Below are positions 18,852-28,580 of a DNA stretch of 64,000 nucleotides, one piece after another. Every line of letters starts with the position of its first letter. Within the stretch, counting starts at the first letter, position 1. The position numbers were made by a program, and so were the translations under genes. Source of the DNA: Mucilaginibacter sp. (lineage in GTDB: Bacteria; Bacteroidota; Bacteroidia; Sphingobacteriales; Sphingobacteriaceae); assembly GCA_030445275.1 (NCBI GenBank), contig JAUCSE010000058.1, forward strand, positions 62,001 to 126,000. Reading direction: 5' to 3'. The notes under the pieces are model-generated. The model was not told the DNA's origin. It saw only the letters and a program-made list of their open reading frames with translations, and did no database searches.

Positions 18852-21800
18852 TTAATTTTTAGGGTTATTGCCTTTATCCTCGTTATTTTTTTCATGCTCC
18901 TCACGGGATGATTTATTTTCGACATGAGCCATCATGATATCATATTCCAATTCTGGGTCAATGTTTTGCTCTTCCACTTTTTTAGCCTTTTCCATCAGTT
19001 CTTCGTGATGTTCCTGCAACCAGTCCAATTGTTTTTTACCATAAGAAAAGCGGGTGAACAAAACAAAAAGCACAGGCACTATAAATATGGATAGTGTAGA
19101 CGAAGCTATCATTCCGCCTAAAACAGTTACGCCAATGGTATTTCTGGAAGCAGCGCCAGCACCCGTAGCAAGGGCAAGCGGCAATACCCCAAGAATAAAT
19201 GCCATGGATGTCATGATAATTGGCCTTAAACGCAGTCTAACAGCCTCCAGCGTTGATTTTATCAGCTCTTCGCCTCTGTCAACCCTGATCTTAGCAAATT
19301 CAACAATAAGGATCGCGTTTTTTGCGGATAAACCGATCAAAGTGATCAATCCAATTTGCGCGTATACATTATTGGTAAGCGGGGGTATACAGATTAGGGC
19401 AAGTATGGCACCAAATGCACTAACCGGAACCGCCAGCATTACCGAGAATGGTACCGACCAGCTTTCATATAACGCTGCCAGAAACAGGAATACAAAAACA
19501 ATACAAAAAATAAAGATGTACACCGTAACCGAACCCGCCTTTATCTCTTCATAACTCAGGCCCGAAAACTCATAAGTGTACCCACGGGGCAGTACTTTTG
19601 CAGCTAAGGCTTTTAAGGCATCTATCCCCTGCCCACTGCTATAGCCTTCGGGGATTGAACCATCAACCTCTGCCGAGCGAAAAATATTAAAATGCGAAAT
19701 AAGCGGAGCAGCCACAATAGGTTTATAGCTAATAATAGTACTTAGCGGCACCATATCACCTACCTGGTTGCGTACGTAATATTTGTTCATGTTTGATATC
19801 AGCGCACGATATGCGGTATCCGCCTGTACAACAACATGGTAAGTTCTGTTATATAAAGTAAAGTTGTTTACAAAAAGGCTGCCCATATAAGCCTGCATAG
19901 TTGAAAATACATCCGATATGCTAACACCAAGCTTTTCGCATTTTTCCCTATCCACAGTTAGTTCATAACTTGGTGTATGTGCCGAGAAATAGCTGAATGA
20001 GGTTGATATGGCAGGTATCTTATGTGCTTCGGCTACGAATTTCTGCACCGTTTTTTCAAAGGCATATATATCGTCTGTTGAGCTTCCTTGTTCAATTTGC
20101 ATGCTAAAGCCAGCCGCAAGTCCAATACCCCTTATCGGTGGTGGTTGAATTACTACCACATTAGCGTTTTTTATACCCGCCTTGGCAACCCGTTTTTTAA
20201 TCACATCCATAATGCCGGGCATCATGGTTCCCTTGGTGGTACGTTCATCCCACGGTGTAAGCATACAGAACATGGAACCATTATTGGAGTTTGCTCCACC
20301 GTTCAATATGTTAAAACCCGATATGGCCGTGTAATGTAATATACCCGGAGTTGAGCTAACAATCTTCATCAGCTTTTCCATCACGTTTACAGACTGCGTT
20401 GTTGACGAAGCTTCAGGTAATTGATAGGTAATATAAAGGCGACCACCATCTTCAGAAGGTACAAATCCGGATGGCTTGGCTTTGAATAAAAGGTATGCAC
20501 CCACACAAATACACACCAGCATAATAACCACATATTTAGAATGTTTTATACTCCGTTTTACTCCATTGGAGTATTTGTAGGTTATCCTGTCAAACCAGGA
20601 GTTGAAATGATAAAAGAACTTATCGAGCCAGTTTGATGATTTTTTATTGATGTGACTTGGCCTCAACAGCAGCGTACATAAGGCTGGTGTTAATGACAAT
20701 GCTATAAATGCCGAAAACATAACCGATATAGCAATGGTAATAGCAAATTGCTGATACAGGCGGCCCACTATTCCGGGTATAAAACCTACGGGCACAAACA
20801 CAGAGGCCAGGATAAGCGCGATGGCGACCACCGGCGCCGAAATCTCTTTCATGGCATGATAAGTAGCTTCCTTGGGCGACATATGCTGATCGTCAATATA
20901 ATGTTGCACCGCCTCCACCACGATGATGGCATCATCCACCACAATACCTATGGCCAGCACAAAACCAAACATGGTGAGTGTATTAATGGTAAAGCCTAAT
21001 GGTATAAAGAAGCAAAAAGTAGCCAGGATAGAAACAGGGATAGCAAAAATAGGGATCAATGTTGCCCGCCAGTTTTGCAGGAATAGGAACACCACAATAG
21101 CAACCAGTCCCAATGCCTTTAACAAGGTACCAACCACCTCATTCATGGAAACTTTGATAATAGTAACCGATTCATAAGGTACAGTATAGTCTACATCAGC
21201 CGGGAAGGCTTTTTTTAATTTTGCCAGTTCAGCATAAACATTCTCGGCCGTTTGAAGCGCGTTACTACCGGGCGATTGATAAACCTGGATGGTTGAACAA
21301 CGGTTACCGTCAACAAATGCGTTACTTGAAAACGTAAACTTGCCCAACTCAACTCGGGCCACATCCTTCAGATAGACCAACTCGCCCGTTGCCGGAATAG
21401 TTTTTACAATAACCTTTTCATATTCAGATGGCTTACTCAGCATACCGTTCACCAGGATACCTATTTCGTGCGATTGGTTGGAGTTTTGAGGCGGCGCACC
21501 TGCGGAACCGGCCGCAACATAAACATTTTGTGCGTCTAAGGCGCTGGTTATATCAGCGGGTGTTAAGTGATAGGATGCCATCTTATCCGGGTTCATCCAT
21601 ATGCGCATACTAAACACGTCCGTACGTGCGCTTACATCGCCCACTCCTGGCACCCGTAATATGGCATCCTTGATAAAGGTATTGGTATAATTATCAAGAA
21701 AGGTAATATTATGTGAACGTTTTGGTGAGTAAATAGCAACCAGCATTAACTGATCAGGGTTACTTGCCCGTACTGTTAGTCCTAACTTACTTACCACTGC

Positions 21801-22160
21801 GGGCAGTACAGGTCCGGCTATACCAACCCTGTTTTGCACGTTTAGTGCAGCAATTTGGACGTTGGTACCAATATTAAAGGTCACCCGGATACCCACACCA
21901 CCACTATTGGTATTGGTGCTTTGCATGTACTCCATGCCTGGCGTACCATTTATCTGTTCTTCAATAGGTATAGCAACCGTTTGTTCAACCGTTTGAGCAT
22001 CCGCGCCGGTATATGATCCGTTAACGGAAACACTTGGCGGGGATATATTAGGATATTGATCTACCGCCAGGTTAAAAAGGCAAATAGTTCCCGATATCAT
22101 TAATACAACAGATATAACGATTGCAGTTACCGGCCGCTTTATAAATGTATTAGCAATCAT
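18852..22160 (-). CDS. RND efflux pump, inner-membrane subunit (second of two)
   Basis: A 1102-residue HAE1-type proton/drug antiporter. Hallmarks are the N-terminus MIANTFIKRPVTAIVISVVL, the twin Asp of transmembrane helix 4 (IGIVVDDAIIVVEAVQHYID), the Lys of helix 10 (LIGLSAKNAILIVEFAK) and two large periplasmic loops. The proton-relay residues are intact. Its ATG overlaps the stop of the first pump gene (ATGA, 22157-22160), giving tight translational coupling. A charged C-terminal tail of about 55 residues (VENKSSREEHEKNNEDKG) is longer than in its sister. One adaptor gene and one tolC gene serve both pumps, so either two homotrimers share them or a mixed trimer forms, as in MdtBC. Confidence 0.95.
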   Translation of the reverse strand: MIANTFIKRPVTAIVISVVLMISGTICLFNLAVDQYPNISPPSVSVNGSYTGADAQTVEQTVAIPIEEQINGTPGMEYMQSTNTNSGGVGIRVTFNIGTNVQIAALNVQNRVGIAGPVLPAVVSKLGLTVRASNPDQLMLVAIYSPKRSHNITFLDNYTNTFIKDAILRVPGVGDVSARTDVFSMRIWMNPDKMASYHLTPADITSALDAQNVYVAAGSAGAPPQNSNQSHEIGILVNGMLSKPSEYEKVIVKTIPATGELVYLKDVARVELGKFTFSSNAFVDGNRCSTIQVYQSPGSNALQTAENVYAELAKLKKAFPADVDYTVPYESVTIIKVSMNEVVGTLLKALGLVAIVVFLFLQNWRATLIPIFAIPVSILATFCFFIPLGFTINTLTMFGFVLAIGIVVDDAIIVVEAVQHYIDDQHMSPKEATYHAMKEISAPVVAIALILASVFVPVGFIPGIVGRLYQQFAITIAISVMFSAFIALSLTPALCTLLLRPSHINKKSSNWLDKFFYHFNSWFDRITYKYSNGVKRSIKHSKYVVIMLVCICVGAYLLFKAKPSGFVPSEDGGRLYITYQLPEASSTTQSVNVMEKLMKIVSSTPGILHYTAISGFNILNGGANSNNGSMFCMLTPWDERTTKGTMMPGIMDVIKKRVAKAGIKNANVVVIQPPPIRGIGLAAGFSMQIEQGSSTDDIYAFEKTVQKFVAEAHKIPAISTSFSYFSAHTPSYELTVDREKCEKLGVSISDVFSTMQAYMGSLFVNNFTLYNRTYHVVVQADTAYRALISNMNKYYVRNQVGDMVPLSTIISYKPIVAAPLISHFNIFRSAEVDGSIPEGYSSGQGIDALKALAAKVLPRGYTYEFSGLSYEEIKAGSVTVYIFIFCIVFVFLFLAALYESWSVPFSVMLAVPVSAFGAILALICIPPLTNNVYAQIGLITLIGLSAKNAILIVEFAKIRVDRGEELIKSTLEAVRLRLRPIIMTSMAFILGVLPLALATGAGAASRNTIGVTVLGGMIASSTLSIFIVPVLFVLFTRFSYGKKQLDWLQEHHEELMEKAKKVEEQNIDPELEYDIMMAHVENKSSREEHEKNNEDKGNNPKN

Positions 22161-25100
22161 ATATGATCGGGTTTACTGAGGTCACGTGATTTTTGTATCT
22201 CGTACTCTAACTCAGGATCGATATTCTGTTCCTCTACCTTCCGGGCTTTTTCCATTAGTTCCTCATGGTTTGCTTTCAGGTAATCCAATTTTGCCTTACC
22301 GTATGATAAACGGGTAATCACCACATACAGCACCGGAACTATAAATATGGCCAGTGTTGAAGCGGCAAGCATCCCTCCCAATACGGTAAAACCTATTGTT
22401 CTACGGGCTACCGCGCCTGCGCCTGTTGCCAATACTAATGGTAATACGCCTAAAATAAATGCAAGCGAGGTCATGATGATTGGACGTAAACGAAGGCTTA
22501 CCGCGTCAAGCGTTGATTGTAAAAGATCCTCGCCCCTGTCTACCCGCACCTTAGCAAACTCCACAATCAGGATGGCGTTTTTGGCTGCCAGACCTATGAG
22601 CGTTATCAAACCTATCTGCGCATAAACGTTATTGGTAAGGCCCGGCACACACAACAGGGCAAGTATGGCACCAAAAGCGCCCACCGGAACCGCAAGTAAT
22701 ACCGAAAAAGGCACCGACCAGCTCTCATACAACGCTGCAAGGAAAAGAAACACAAAGGTTATGGAGAATAGGAAGATATAAATGGTGGTTGAACCCGCCT
22801 TTTTTTCCTCATAGCTTAAACCCGAGAATTCATAGGTATAACCTTCCGGTAATTTTTTGGCAGCTAACTCCTCCAACGCTGACAATGCCTGACTACTGCT
22901 ATATCCATCGGCTGATGATCCGTCAACTTCGGCCGTGCGGAAAATGTTAAAGTGCGATATCAGCGGGGCTGCTTCTGTTGGTTTGTAGCTGATCAGCGTT
23001 CCAAGTGGCACCATAGTACCTGCCTGGTTGCGCACATAATATTTATCCATATCAGACACCGCGGTTCTGAATGCGGTATCAGCCTGTACAACCACATGAA
23101 AGGTACGATTATAGGTAGTAAAATCATTAATATATAAACTACCCATATAAGCCTGTATGGTAGTAAATACGTCGGATATATTAACCCCAAGCTTTTCGCA
23201 TTTTTCCCTATCGACTGTTAAATTAACGTTTGGCGTATGAGCAGTAAAAAAGCTGAATGCCTTGCTAATCGCCGGATTTTTATTGGCTTCGGTTACAAAA
23301 TTATTGACCACTGTTTCAAAAGCATGAACATCATCTGTTGTACTACGCTGCTCTATCTGCATGCTAAATCCAACGGTTGTTCCAACCCCCGGTAATGGCG
23401 ACGGCTGTATTACTTGAACATTAGCATTGTTTATACCCGCATCGGCTATACGCTTTTGCAAAACGCTGATAATACCGGGTACCTGCTCACTTGATTTTGT
23501 GCGATCGTCCCAGGGCGCCAGCTGGCAATAAATGGTACCATTGTTGGAGTTACTTGCATTGGTCACCACGTTAAGGCCAGATAATGCGGCGTAATGTGCA
23601 ACACCCGGGGTTGTACCTATTACGTGCATCAACTTCGCCATCACATCAACCGAAGCCGCAGTCGATGATGCCGGAGGCAGCTGGAAGGTAACGTACAAGT
23701 TTCCATCGTCCTCAGAAGGTATAAATCCAGACGACTTTTGCTGGAACATAAAGTAAGCTCCCGCGCAAATGCACAGCAGTAAAATAATAATATACCGGGC
23801 ACCTTTAATACTACTTTTCACACCATTAGTATACCGGGCTGTAACCCTGTCAAACCAGGCGTTAAACCTATTGAACAATTTAGTTAAGCCGCTGGCTTTT
23901 TTACTGGTATCAGTAGGTTTTAACAATAACGTACAAAGCGCCGGGGTTAATGATAGGGCGATAAATGCCGATATCATTACAGATATAGCAATGGTTATAG
24001 CAAACTGCTGATACAAACGCCCAACAATGCCCGGAATAAAACCTACCGGAACAAACACCGCCGCCAGAATGAGTGCAATAGCCACAACAGGCGCCGATAT
24101 ATCCTTCATGGCCTGATAGGTAGCTTCCTTAGGCGACATTTTATCATGGTCGATATAATGCTGTACCGCCTCTACCACAATAATGGCATCATCCACCACA
24201 ATACCTATGGCCAGCACAAAGCCAAACATGGTTAATGTATTGATGGTAAAACCTAATGGGATAAAAAAGCAGAACGTACCAAAAATAGACACAGGAATAG
24301 CCAACACCGGGATTAATGTTGAACGCCAGTTTTGAAGGAAAAGAAATACCACAACAGCCACCAGACCTAATGTTTTTAACAAGGTACCCACCACATCTTG
24401 CATAGAAACTTTTACCACGGTAACCGATTCAAAGGGAACGCTGTATTCCACATCAGCCGGGAAAGTTTGCCTTAATTTGGCTAGCTCATCATATATACCT
24501 TTTGCTGTAGCAAGAGCATTACTGCCCGGGGCCTGATAGATCTGCAAATAAGAAGCCCGGTGCCCATCAACAAAGGAATTACTGGAGAAAGTGAATTTAC
24601 CCAGCTCAACCCGGGCAATATCCTTCATATAAACCAATGCACCTGTAGTTGGGATGGTTTTTACAACGATGTTTTCAAACTCAGATACTTTACTCAGCCT
24701 GCCATTAACCAGGATACCCAACTCATAGGTTTGGCTGGATGCCTGTGGAGGCACACCGGCAGTTCCGGCGGCTACCTGTACGTTCTGGGCATTAAGGGCA
24801 GCAATAACATCAGAGGGTGTTAAACTATAGGCAGCCATTTTTTCAGGATTCATCCAGATACGCATACTGAAATCATCCGTAAATCGGTTGATACTCCCCA
24901 CACCCGGAACACGTAACAATGCATCCTGTATAAAAATATTCGTATAATTATCTAAAAAGGTGATGTTATGTGAGTTTTTTGGTGCATAAATAGCCACCAT
25001 CATCAGCATACTTGGGTTTAGTGCACGTACGGTTAACCCTAAACGGCTTACAACAGCCGGCAATAAAGGTGTGGCAATACTAACCCGGTTTTGCACATCA

Positions 25101-25417
25101 AGCGCGGCAACATCAATATCGGTACCTATTTTAAAGGTTACGTTCATTGACATCAGCCCGTTATTGGTACTGTTGCTTTGCATGTATTCCATACCGGGAG
25201 TACCGTTTACCTGTTCTTCAATAGGTGTGGCTACCGTTTGCTCAACCGTTTGCGCGTCGGCACCAGTAAACTGGCCGTTTACCTGCACAATTGGTGGGGT
25301 AATATCCGGGTATTGATCTATAGGTAAAAGCAATATACATACAGTACCGGTAATTACCAGCACAATAGATATAACTATTGCCGTTATGGGTCTTTTAATG
25401 AAGGTATTAGCTATCAT
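22157..25417 (-). CDS. RND efflux pump, inner-membrane subunit (first of two)
   Basis: A 1086-residue HAE1-type RND transporter, clearly paralogous to its downstream neighbour. Twin Asp residues 409-410 lie in GIVVDDAIIVVEAV, and the helix-10 Lys lies in LIGLAAKNAILIVEFAK. Periplasmic porter and docking segments such as ATPIEEQVNGTPGMEYMQ are conserved. It should take up hydrophobic or amphiphilic compounds from the periplasm or outer leaflet and pass them to TolC. It begins 43 bp after the adaptor gene; that gap contains a perfect 16-bp palindrome (25432-25447). The pair arose by duplication and has since diverged, mainly in the porter loops and tail. Confidence 0.95.
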   Translation of the reverse strand: MIANTFIKRPITAIVISIVLVITGTVCILLLPIDQYPDITPPIVQVNGQFTGADAQTVEQTVATPIEEQVNGTPGMEYMQSNSTNNGLMSMNVTFKIGTDIDVAALDVQNRVSIATPLLPAVVSRLGLTVRALNPSMLMMVAIYAPKNSHNITFLDNYTNIFIQDALLRVPGVGSINRFTDDFSMRIWMNPEKMAAYSLTPSDVIAALNAQNVQVAAGTAGVPPQASSQTYELGILVNGRLSKVSEFENIVVKTIPTTGALVYMKDIARVELGKFTFSSNSFVDGHRASYLQIYQAPGSNALATAKGIYDELAKLRQTFPADVEYSVPFESVTVVKVSMQDVVGTLLKTLGLVAVVVFLFLQNWRSTLIPVLAIPVSIFGTFCFFIPLGFTINTLTMFGFVLAIGIVVDDAIIVVEAVQHYIDHDKMSPKEATYQAMKDISAPVVAIALILAAVFVPVGFIPGIVGRLYQQFAITIAISVMISAFIALSLTPALCTLLLKPTDTSKKASGLTKLFNRFNAWFDRVTARYTNGVKSSIKGARYIIILLLCICAGAYFMFQQKSSGFIPSEDDGNLYVTFQLPPASSTAASVDVMAKLMHVIGTTPGVAHYAALSGLNVVTNASNSNNGTIYCQLAPWDDRTKSSEQVPGIISVLQKRIADAGINNANVQVIQPSPLPGVGTTVGFSMQIEQRSTTDDVHAFETVVNNFVTEANKNPAISKAFSFFTAHTPNVNLTVDREKCEKLGVNISDVFTTIQAYMGSLYINDFTTYNRTFHVVVQADTAFRTAVSDMDKYYVRNQAGTMVPLGTLISYKPTEAAPLISHFNIFRTAEVDGSSADGYSSSQALSALEELAAKKLPEGYTYEFSGLSYEEKKAGSTTIYIFLFSITFVFLFLAALYESWSVPFSVLLAVPVGAFGAILALLCVPGLTNNVYAQIGLITLIGLAAKNAILIVEFAKVRVDRGEDLLQSTLDAVSLRLRPIIMTSLAFILGVLPLVLATGAGAVARRTIGFTVLGGMLAASTLAIFIVPVLYVVITRLSYGKAKLDYLKANHEELMEKARKVEEQNIDPELEYEIQKSRDLSKPDHI

Positions 25418-25431
25418 ACTTTAATTTAAAT

Positions 25432-25447
25432 ACAGACCATGGTCTGT
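25432..25447. promoter_or_regulatory. Perfect 16-bp palindrome between adaptor and RND genes
   Basis: The sequence ACAGACCATGGTCTGT is fully self-complementary. It lies between the adaptor stop (25461) and the first RND start (25417). Its size and symmetry suit a dimeric repressor such as MarR or TetR, or an intra-operon RNA stem. No second copy was found in the window. Confidence 0.45.
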
Positions 25448-25460
25448 GTAAATCATTTAC

Positions 25461-26639
25461 TTATCCGCGGCCGCCTTTACCACCTGATGGACCTACCTTA
25501 TTAGCTGTAGTAATTTGCGAACCATCATGAAGCGATTGAACGCCGTCTGTCACTATCCTGTCGCCTGGGTCTACACCGCTTTTTATAATGACGTTAGGTC
25601 CGATGGTTTGACCTATTTGCACCTTTTTTTGTACCGCCAGCAGTTTATGCTTGATTTTTCCGGTGTCTGATTGCGCTTTTGGATTGTTGATTACGCTATC
25701 CCGGGCAACAAATACAAAATACTCACCCATTTGCTCTACCACCGCTTTGTTGGGTAGTACCATTTGCGGTGTGGTTTCTTCATTATGTACTCTCACCACA
25801 CAACTCATCCCCACTCTTAAACTATTTTTAGGATTTGCAAATACAAGTCGTATCCTGATGGCTCCGGTTTGCGAATCAACTGCACGATCAATCACCGAAA
25901 TTTTCCCGGTATATGGGTATAAAGTGTTATCGGGCAGTAAAATGGTAAATAATGAATCGGTAACCGGTTTGTTGGTTTGTAGTTTCTCAAAACGAGACAA
26001 TTGCTTTTCGTTAACAATAAAATCAACTGCAATAGGATCATTGGTCGAAATAGTGTTCAATACTGTTGTACCCGGGGTAACCACATTGCCCAGCTTTACC
26101 TGGCTAAAACCTATGGTACCATCAAACGGCGCGGTTACAATGGCATATTGCAAATTAGTCCGGGCACTTTTAACCGCTTCATCTGCTGATTTAACTGAGC
26201 TTTGTGAATTTTGAAGGGTAATAATCGCATGGTCATATAATTGCTTGGCAACCGCATTATATTTATTCAGGTACTCATAACGGTCGGCATCTTGTTGAGA
26301 TTGTACCAGTGTGCCTTCTGCTACCTTTCTATTGGCAACTGCAGCATTATAATTGTCCTGATAAATCCGTTCATCTATTTCATATAACTTTTGCCCTTTT
26401 TTAACGTAAGCGCCCTCCGTAAAAAATATGGCCGTAATCGCTCCTTGTATTTGCGGCAGCAGGCTAACCTGGCTCAATGCAGCAGTTGTCGACGGATATT
26501 TGTCGTAGTATAAAACGTTCTGTGTTTTTAACTTCAATAAATTAACCGGTACCTCGGTATTTGCCGGGGGTTGCTTTCTTTTACAGGCTGCTATTGCCAG
26601 GCAACTGATTAAAACGGTATTTAAAATTACTCTATTCAT
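25461..26639 (-). CDS. RND periplasmic adaptor (membrane fusion protein), lipoprotein
   Basis: A 392-residue HlyD/AcrA-type adaptor anchored by lipid: the signal ends LAIAAC followed by KRKQ. Domain order is typical: first half of the lipoyl domain (LLPQIQGAITAIFFTEGAYV, about 60-80), an alpha-helical hairpin at about 95-165 with repeated Ala/Asn/Gln, the second lipoyl half (APFDGTIGFSQVKLGNVV, about 172-190), then beta-barrel and membrane-proximal domains. The C-terminus is Gly-rich. It bridges the RND pumps to TolC in the periplasm. It follows tolC by 24 bp and precedes the pumps by 43 bp. Confidence 0.94.
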   Translation of the reverse strand: MNRVILNTVLISCLAIAACKRKQPPANTEVPVNLLKLKTQNVLYYDKYPSTTAALSQVSLLPQIQGAITAIFFTEGAYVKKGQKLYEIDERIYQDNYNAAVANRKVAEGTLVQSQQDADRYEYLNKYNAVAKQLYDHAIITLQNSQSSVKSADEAVKSARTNLQYAIVTAPFDGTIGFSQVKLGNVVTPGTTVLNTISTNDPIAVDFIVNEKQLSRFEKLQTNKPVTDSLFTILLPDNTLYPYTGKISVIDRAVDSQTGAIRIRLVFANPKNSLRVGMSCVVRVHNEETTPQMVLPNKAVVEQMGEYFVFVARDSVINNPKAQSDTGKIKHKLLAVQKKVQIGQTIGPNVIIKSGVDPGDRIVTDGVQSLHDGSQITTANKVGPSGGKGGRG

Positions 26640-26663
26640 TGAGGCATGTTTTTATTTGATATA

Positions 26664-28106
26664 TTAATAAGAGATACTTCCCATAGCTTTTTGCAGATCC
26701 ACCTTACTCGAAAGCACTTGGAACAATGCATTTAAATAGCTTATCTCGGAAGTAATTAAATTAGATTCGGCAGTAATAACATTTAAATAGGGTACAATAC
26801 CCTGTTTGTATTGCAGGGTCACCACAAAATAAACCCGCTTGGCCATTGCCACATTTTTCTGCAATAATTGCAGATTATAAAAGTTGCCCTTATAACTGGC
26901 CAGCGCTGTGGTATACTCCTTATTTATTTGCAGTTTAAGTGCGGTTTCGTCCCAACTGATCAGCTGTTGCTGCAGCTTGGCTTTTTGCAAATTATGTATC
27001 CTTGAAAAACCCGTAAAAATGGGTATACTAATAGACAAGCCTACTAACGAGCTTGGATATGAGTTTGATAACAGGTTTGAGAACTTGTTATTCTCATAAG
27101 CCAGGTTATAATTATAAAATGCTGATAGCGTTGGTAAATATGAGGTACGGTAATAATTTACCAGTTGCCCTTGCAAATCTTTATTGGTTTTAACTTGTTG
27201 AAATTCGATGCGCTTTTCGTACCGTAACTGTTGCGTGGTATCTATATAAATACCTTTGATCATTTGTACAGTATCAAAACTTACGTTAAATTCCTTTTCG
27301 ACAGGGAAACCCATCAGTTGCTTTAAGACAGCATATTGCGGAACTACATTTTCATTAGCCTGTTTTAACTGCGCCGCAGAATTATTTAAGGTGATGGCCG
27401 CCTGTTCGTAATCCGTTTCATCCACTATACCACCTTTATACTGGTGATAGGCATCCCTTAAATTTTTGCCCAGGCGGGTTGTATCTTCCTTTAATACATT
27501 AATTTGTTCGAGCGTGAGCAATACATTGTAGTACGATTTGCTCAATGACGAAACGAGGAATATTTTAGTACTATCCGTAACCTGCTGAGCTTGTTTCAGG
27601 AAATACGGAGCGCTCTTGGAAGCGTATAAAAGGCTTGGGTTAAACAATGCCTGTGTAACAGACACCCCAGGTATAAAAGTATTGGTATATTGCCCTCTTG
27701 ATGCTCCGGTCGAGGTACCTCCAGGTGTAGTTGTACCTCCAGTTACTGTACTTGAGCTACCTGAGGTTTGAATGTAATGGATCAAATCACCAGAAACACT
27801 GGCTTGCGGGAGCCATCCTGCTAAACTTATAGCATTAGTAGCCTTAGTAACAGATACATTTATTAAAGCTTTATTTAATGCAGGTTGATGTTGCATAGCA
27901 TAATCAACACATTGCTCAAGCGTTAAAAACTGACCGGAACTGTCCTTTCCCGCAGCATTTGGATTTAGCAGAATGATCAGCACATTTTTGCTGGTATCCG
28001 GTTGAACAACCGGTGGTAAATTGTTTGACTTATTATTTTGAGCCCGGGTAAATACAGGCAAACAAAACAACAGGGAAATAAATAAAAAAACGCGACTCCT
28101 GTCCAT
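26664..28106 (-). CDS. TolC-family outer-membrane efflux channel
   Basis: A 480-residue outer-membrane factor. A signal peptide ends at about residue 23 (FTRAQ). The mature protein has the two-fold repeat of long amphipathic helices that build the trans-periplasmic tunnel, including LEQCVDYAMQHQPALNKALI at about 63-82 and the matching second repeat near 270-470 with LQKAKLQQQLISWDE. A Ser/Thr/Gly-rich loop (about 118-136) is probably a surface loop of the barrel. It is the first gene of the efflux operon and starts opposite a 474-bp spacer that carries several inverted repeats. No lipobox is seen, unlike many pseudomonad homologues. Confidence 0.93.
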   Translation of the reverse strand: MDRSRVFLFISLLFCLPVFTRAQNNKSNNLPPVVQPDTSKNVLIILLNPNAAGKDSSGQFLTLEQCVDYAMQHQPALNKALINVSVTKATNAISLAGWLPQASVSGDLIHYIQTSGSSSTVTGGTTTPGGTSTGASRGQYTNTFIPGVSVTQALFNPSLLYASKSAPYFLKQAQQVTDSTKIFLVSSLSKSYYNVLLTLEQINVLKEDTTRLGKNLRDAYHQYKGGIVDETDYEQAAITLNNSAAQLKQANENVVPQYAVLKQLMGFPVEKEFNVSFDTVQMIKGIYIDTTQQLRYEKRIEFQQVKTNKDLQGQLVNYYRTSYLPTLSAFYNYNLAYENNKFSNLLSNSYPSSLVGLSISIPIFTGFSRIHNLQKAKLQQQLISWDETALKLQINKEYTTALASYKGNFYNLQLLQKNVAMAKRVYFVVTLQYKQGIVPYLNVITAESNLITSEISYLNALFQVLSSKVDLQKAMGSISY

Positions 28107-28321
28107 ATTAAAAACATGTTCATCATCCCCTATAAAATGGAGATGATATTAGTTAAAAAACCAATAAATGATTCGGTTAAAATGTAAATGACCGGGGTAT
28201 TTGAGGCAGGCAGATTGCCCCGGTTGTGTTAGCAGGATGAGCGAAATTGATAAAAACCTTTATTATTCCAGTTATTATTCAGGTAACATTTTTGTTAACG
28301 GTATAAACAGTAAGGTAAGTG

Positions 28322-28333
28322 AACAATATTGTT
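28322..28333. promoter_or_regulatory. Palindrome AACAATATTGTT, candidate repressor site
   Basis: A perfect 12-bp palindrome about 215 bp upstream of tolC. A related broken repeat, TAACA-N4-TGTTA, lies about 40 bp nearer tolC. This size and AT-rich character suit a MarR-type dimer, and the operon's last gene encodes one. Binding is not shown. Confidence 0.35.
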
Positions 28334-28478
28334 ACAGTATTGCCCCACCTGAAACTAATATTTCTGCTTAAATGTACCATCAGATTAAACCTTTTGTTAT
28401 ACAATTACTCCATATTTAGTCTATTACAAAAGGGTATATAAAAACATTGTTTCTGATATAAAACCGGCTGTTTAGTCC

Positions 28479-28502
28479 TCATATAAAATAAATTTTATAT
28501 GA
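28479..28502. promoter_or_regulatory. Perfect 24-bp palindrome upstream of the Pls-like gene
   Basis: Arms of 11 bp (TCATATAAAAT and its complement) flank AA, ending 78 bp before the ATG of the Pls-like gene. A perfect AT-only match of this length is uncommon by chance. It could be an operator or a cruciform or hairpin in the leader; no T-run follows, so it is not a plain terminator. Confidence 0.45.
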
Positions 28503-28580
28503 TATTAAACTTATTCTTGTTATTAGCTGTATTAAGCCTATATTGATCAAATCCTAAGCCTTTGATGGCTGTCTATTTTT

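Larger units (their letters stand above)
28107..28580. other. 474-bp divergent spacer between tolC and the Pls-like gene, with inverted repeats
   Basis: An AT-rich regulatory region for two divergent units. It holds an inverted repeat ACCGGGG/CCCCGGT (28191-28197 and 28218-28224), a 12-bp palindrome AACAATATTGTT (28322-28333) and a perfect 24-bp palindrome (28479-28502). No exact TAnnTTTG promoter element is evident for either gene, and no other gene-like reading frame is seen. Confidence 0.5.

Noticed and set aside
25651..26214. A 187-codon open frame on the plus strand, opposite the adaptor gene
   Set aside because: The minus-strand adaptor has full lipoyl and hairpin domains; the antisense frame has no recognisable domain or start context.
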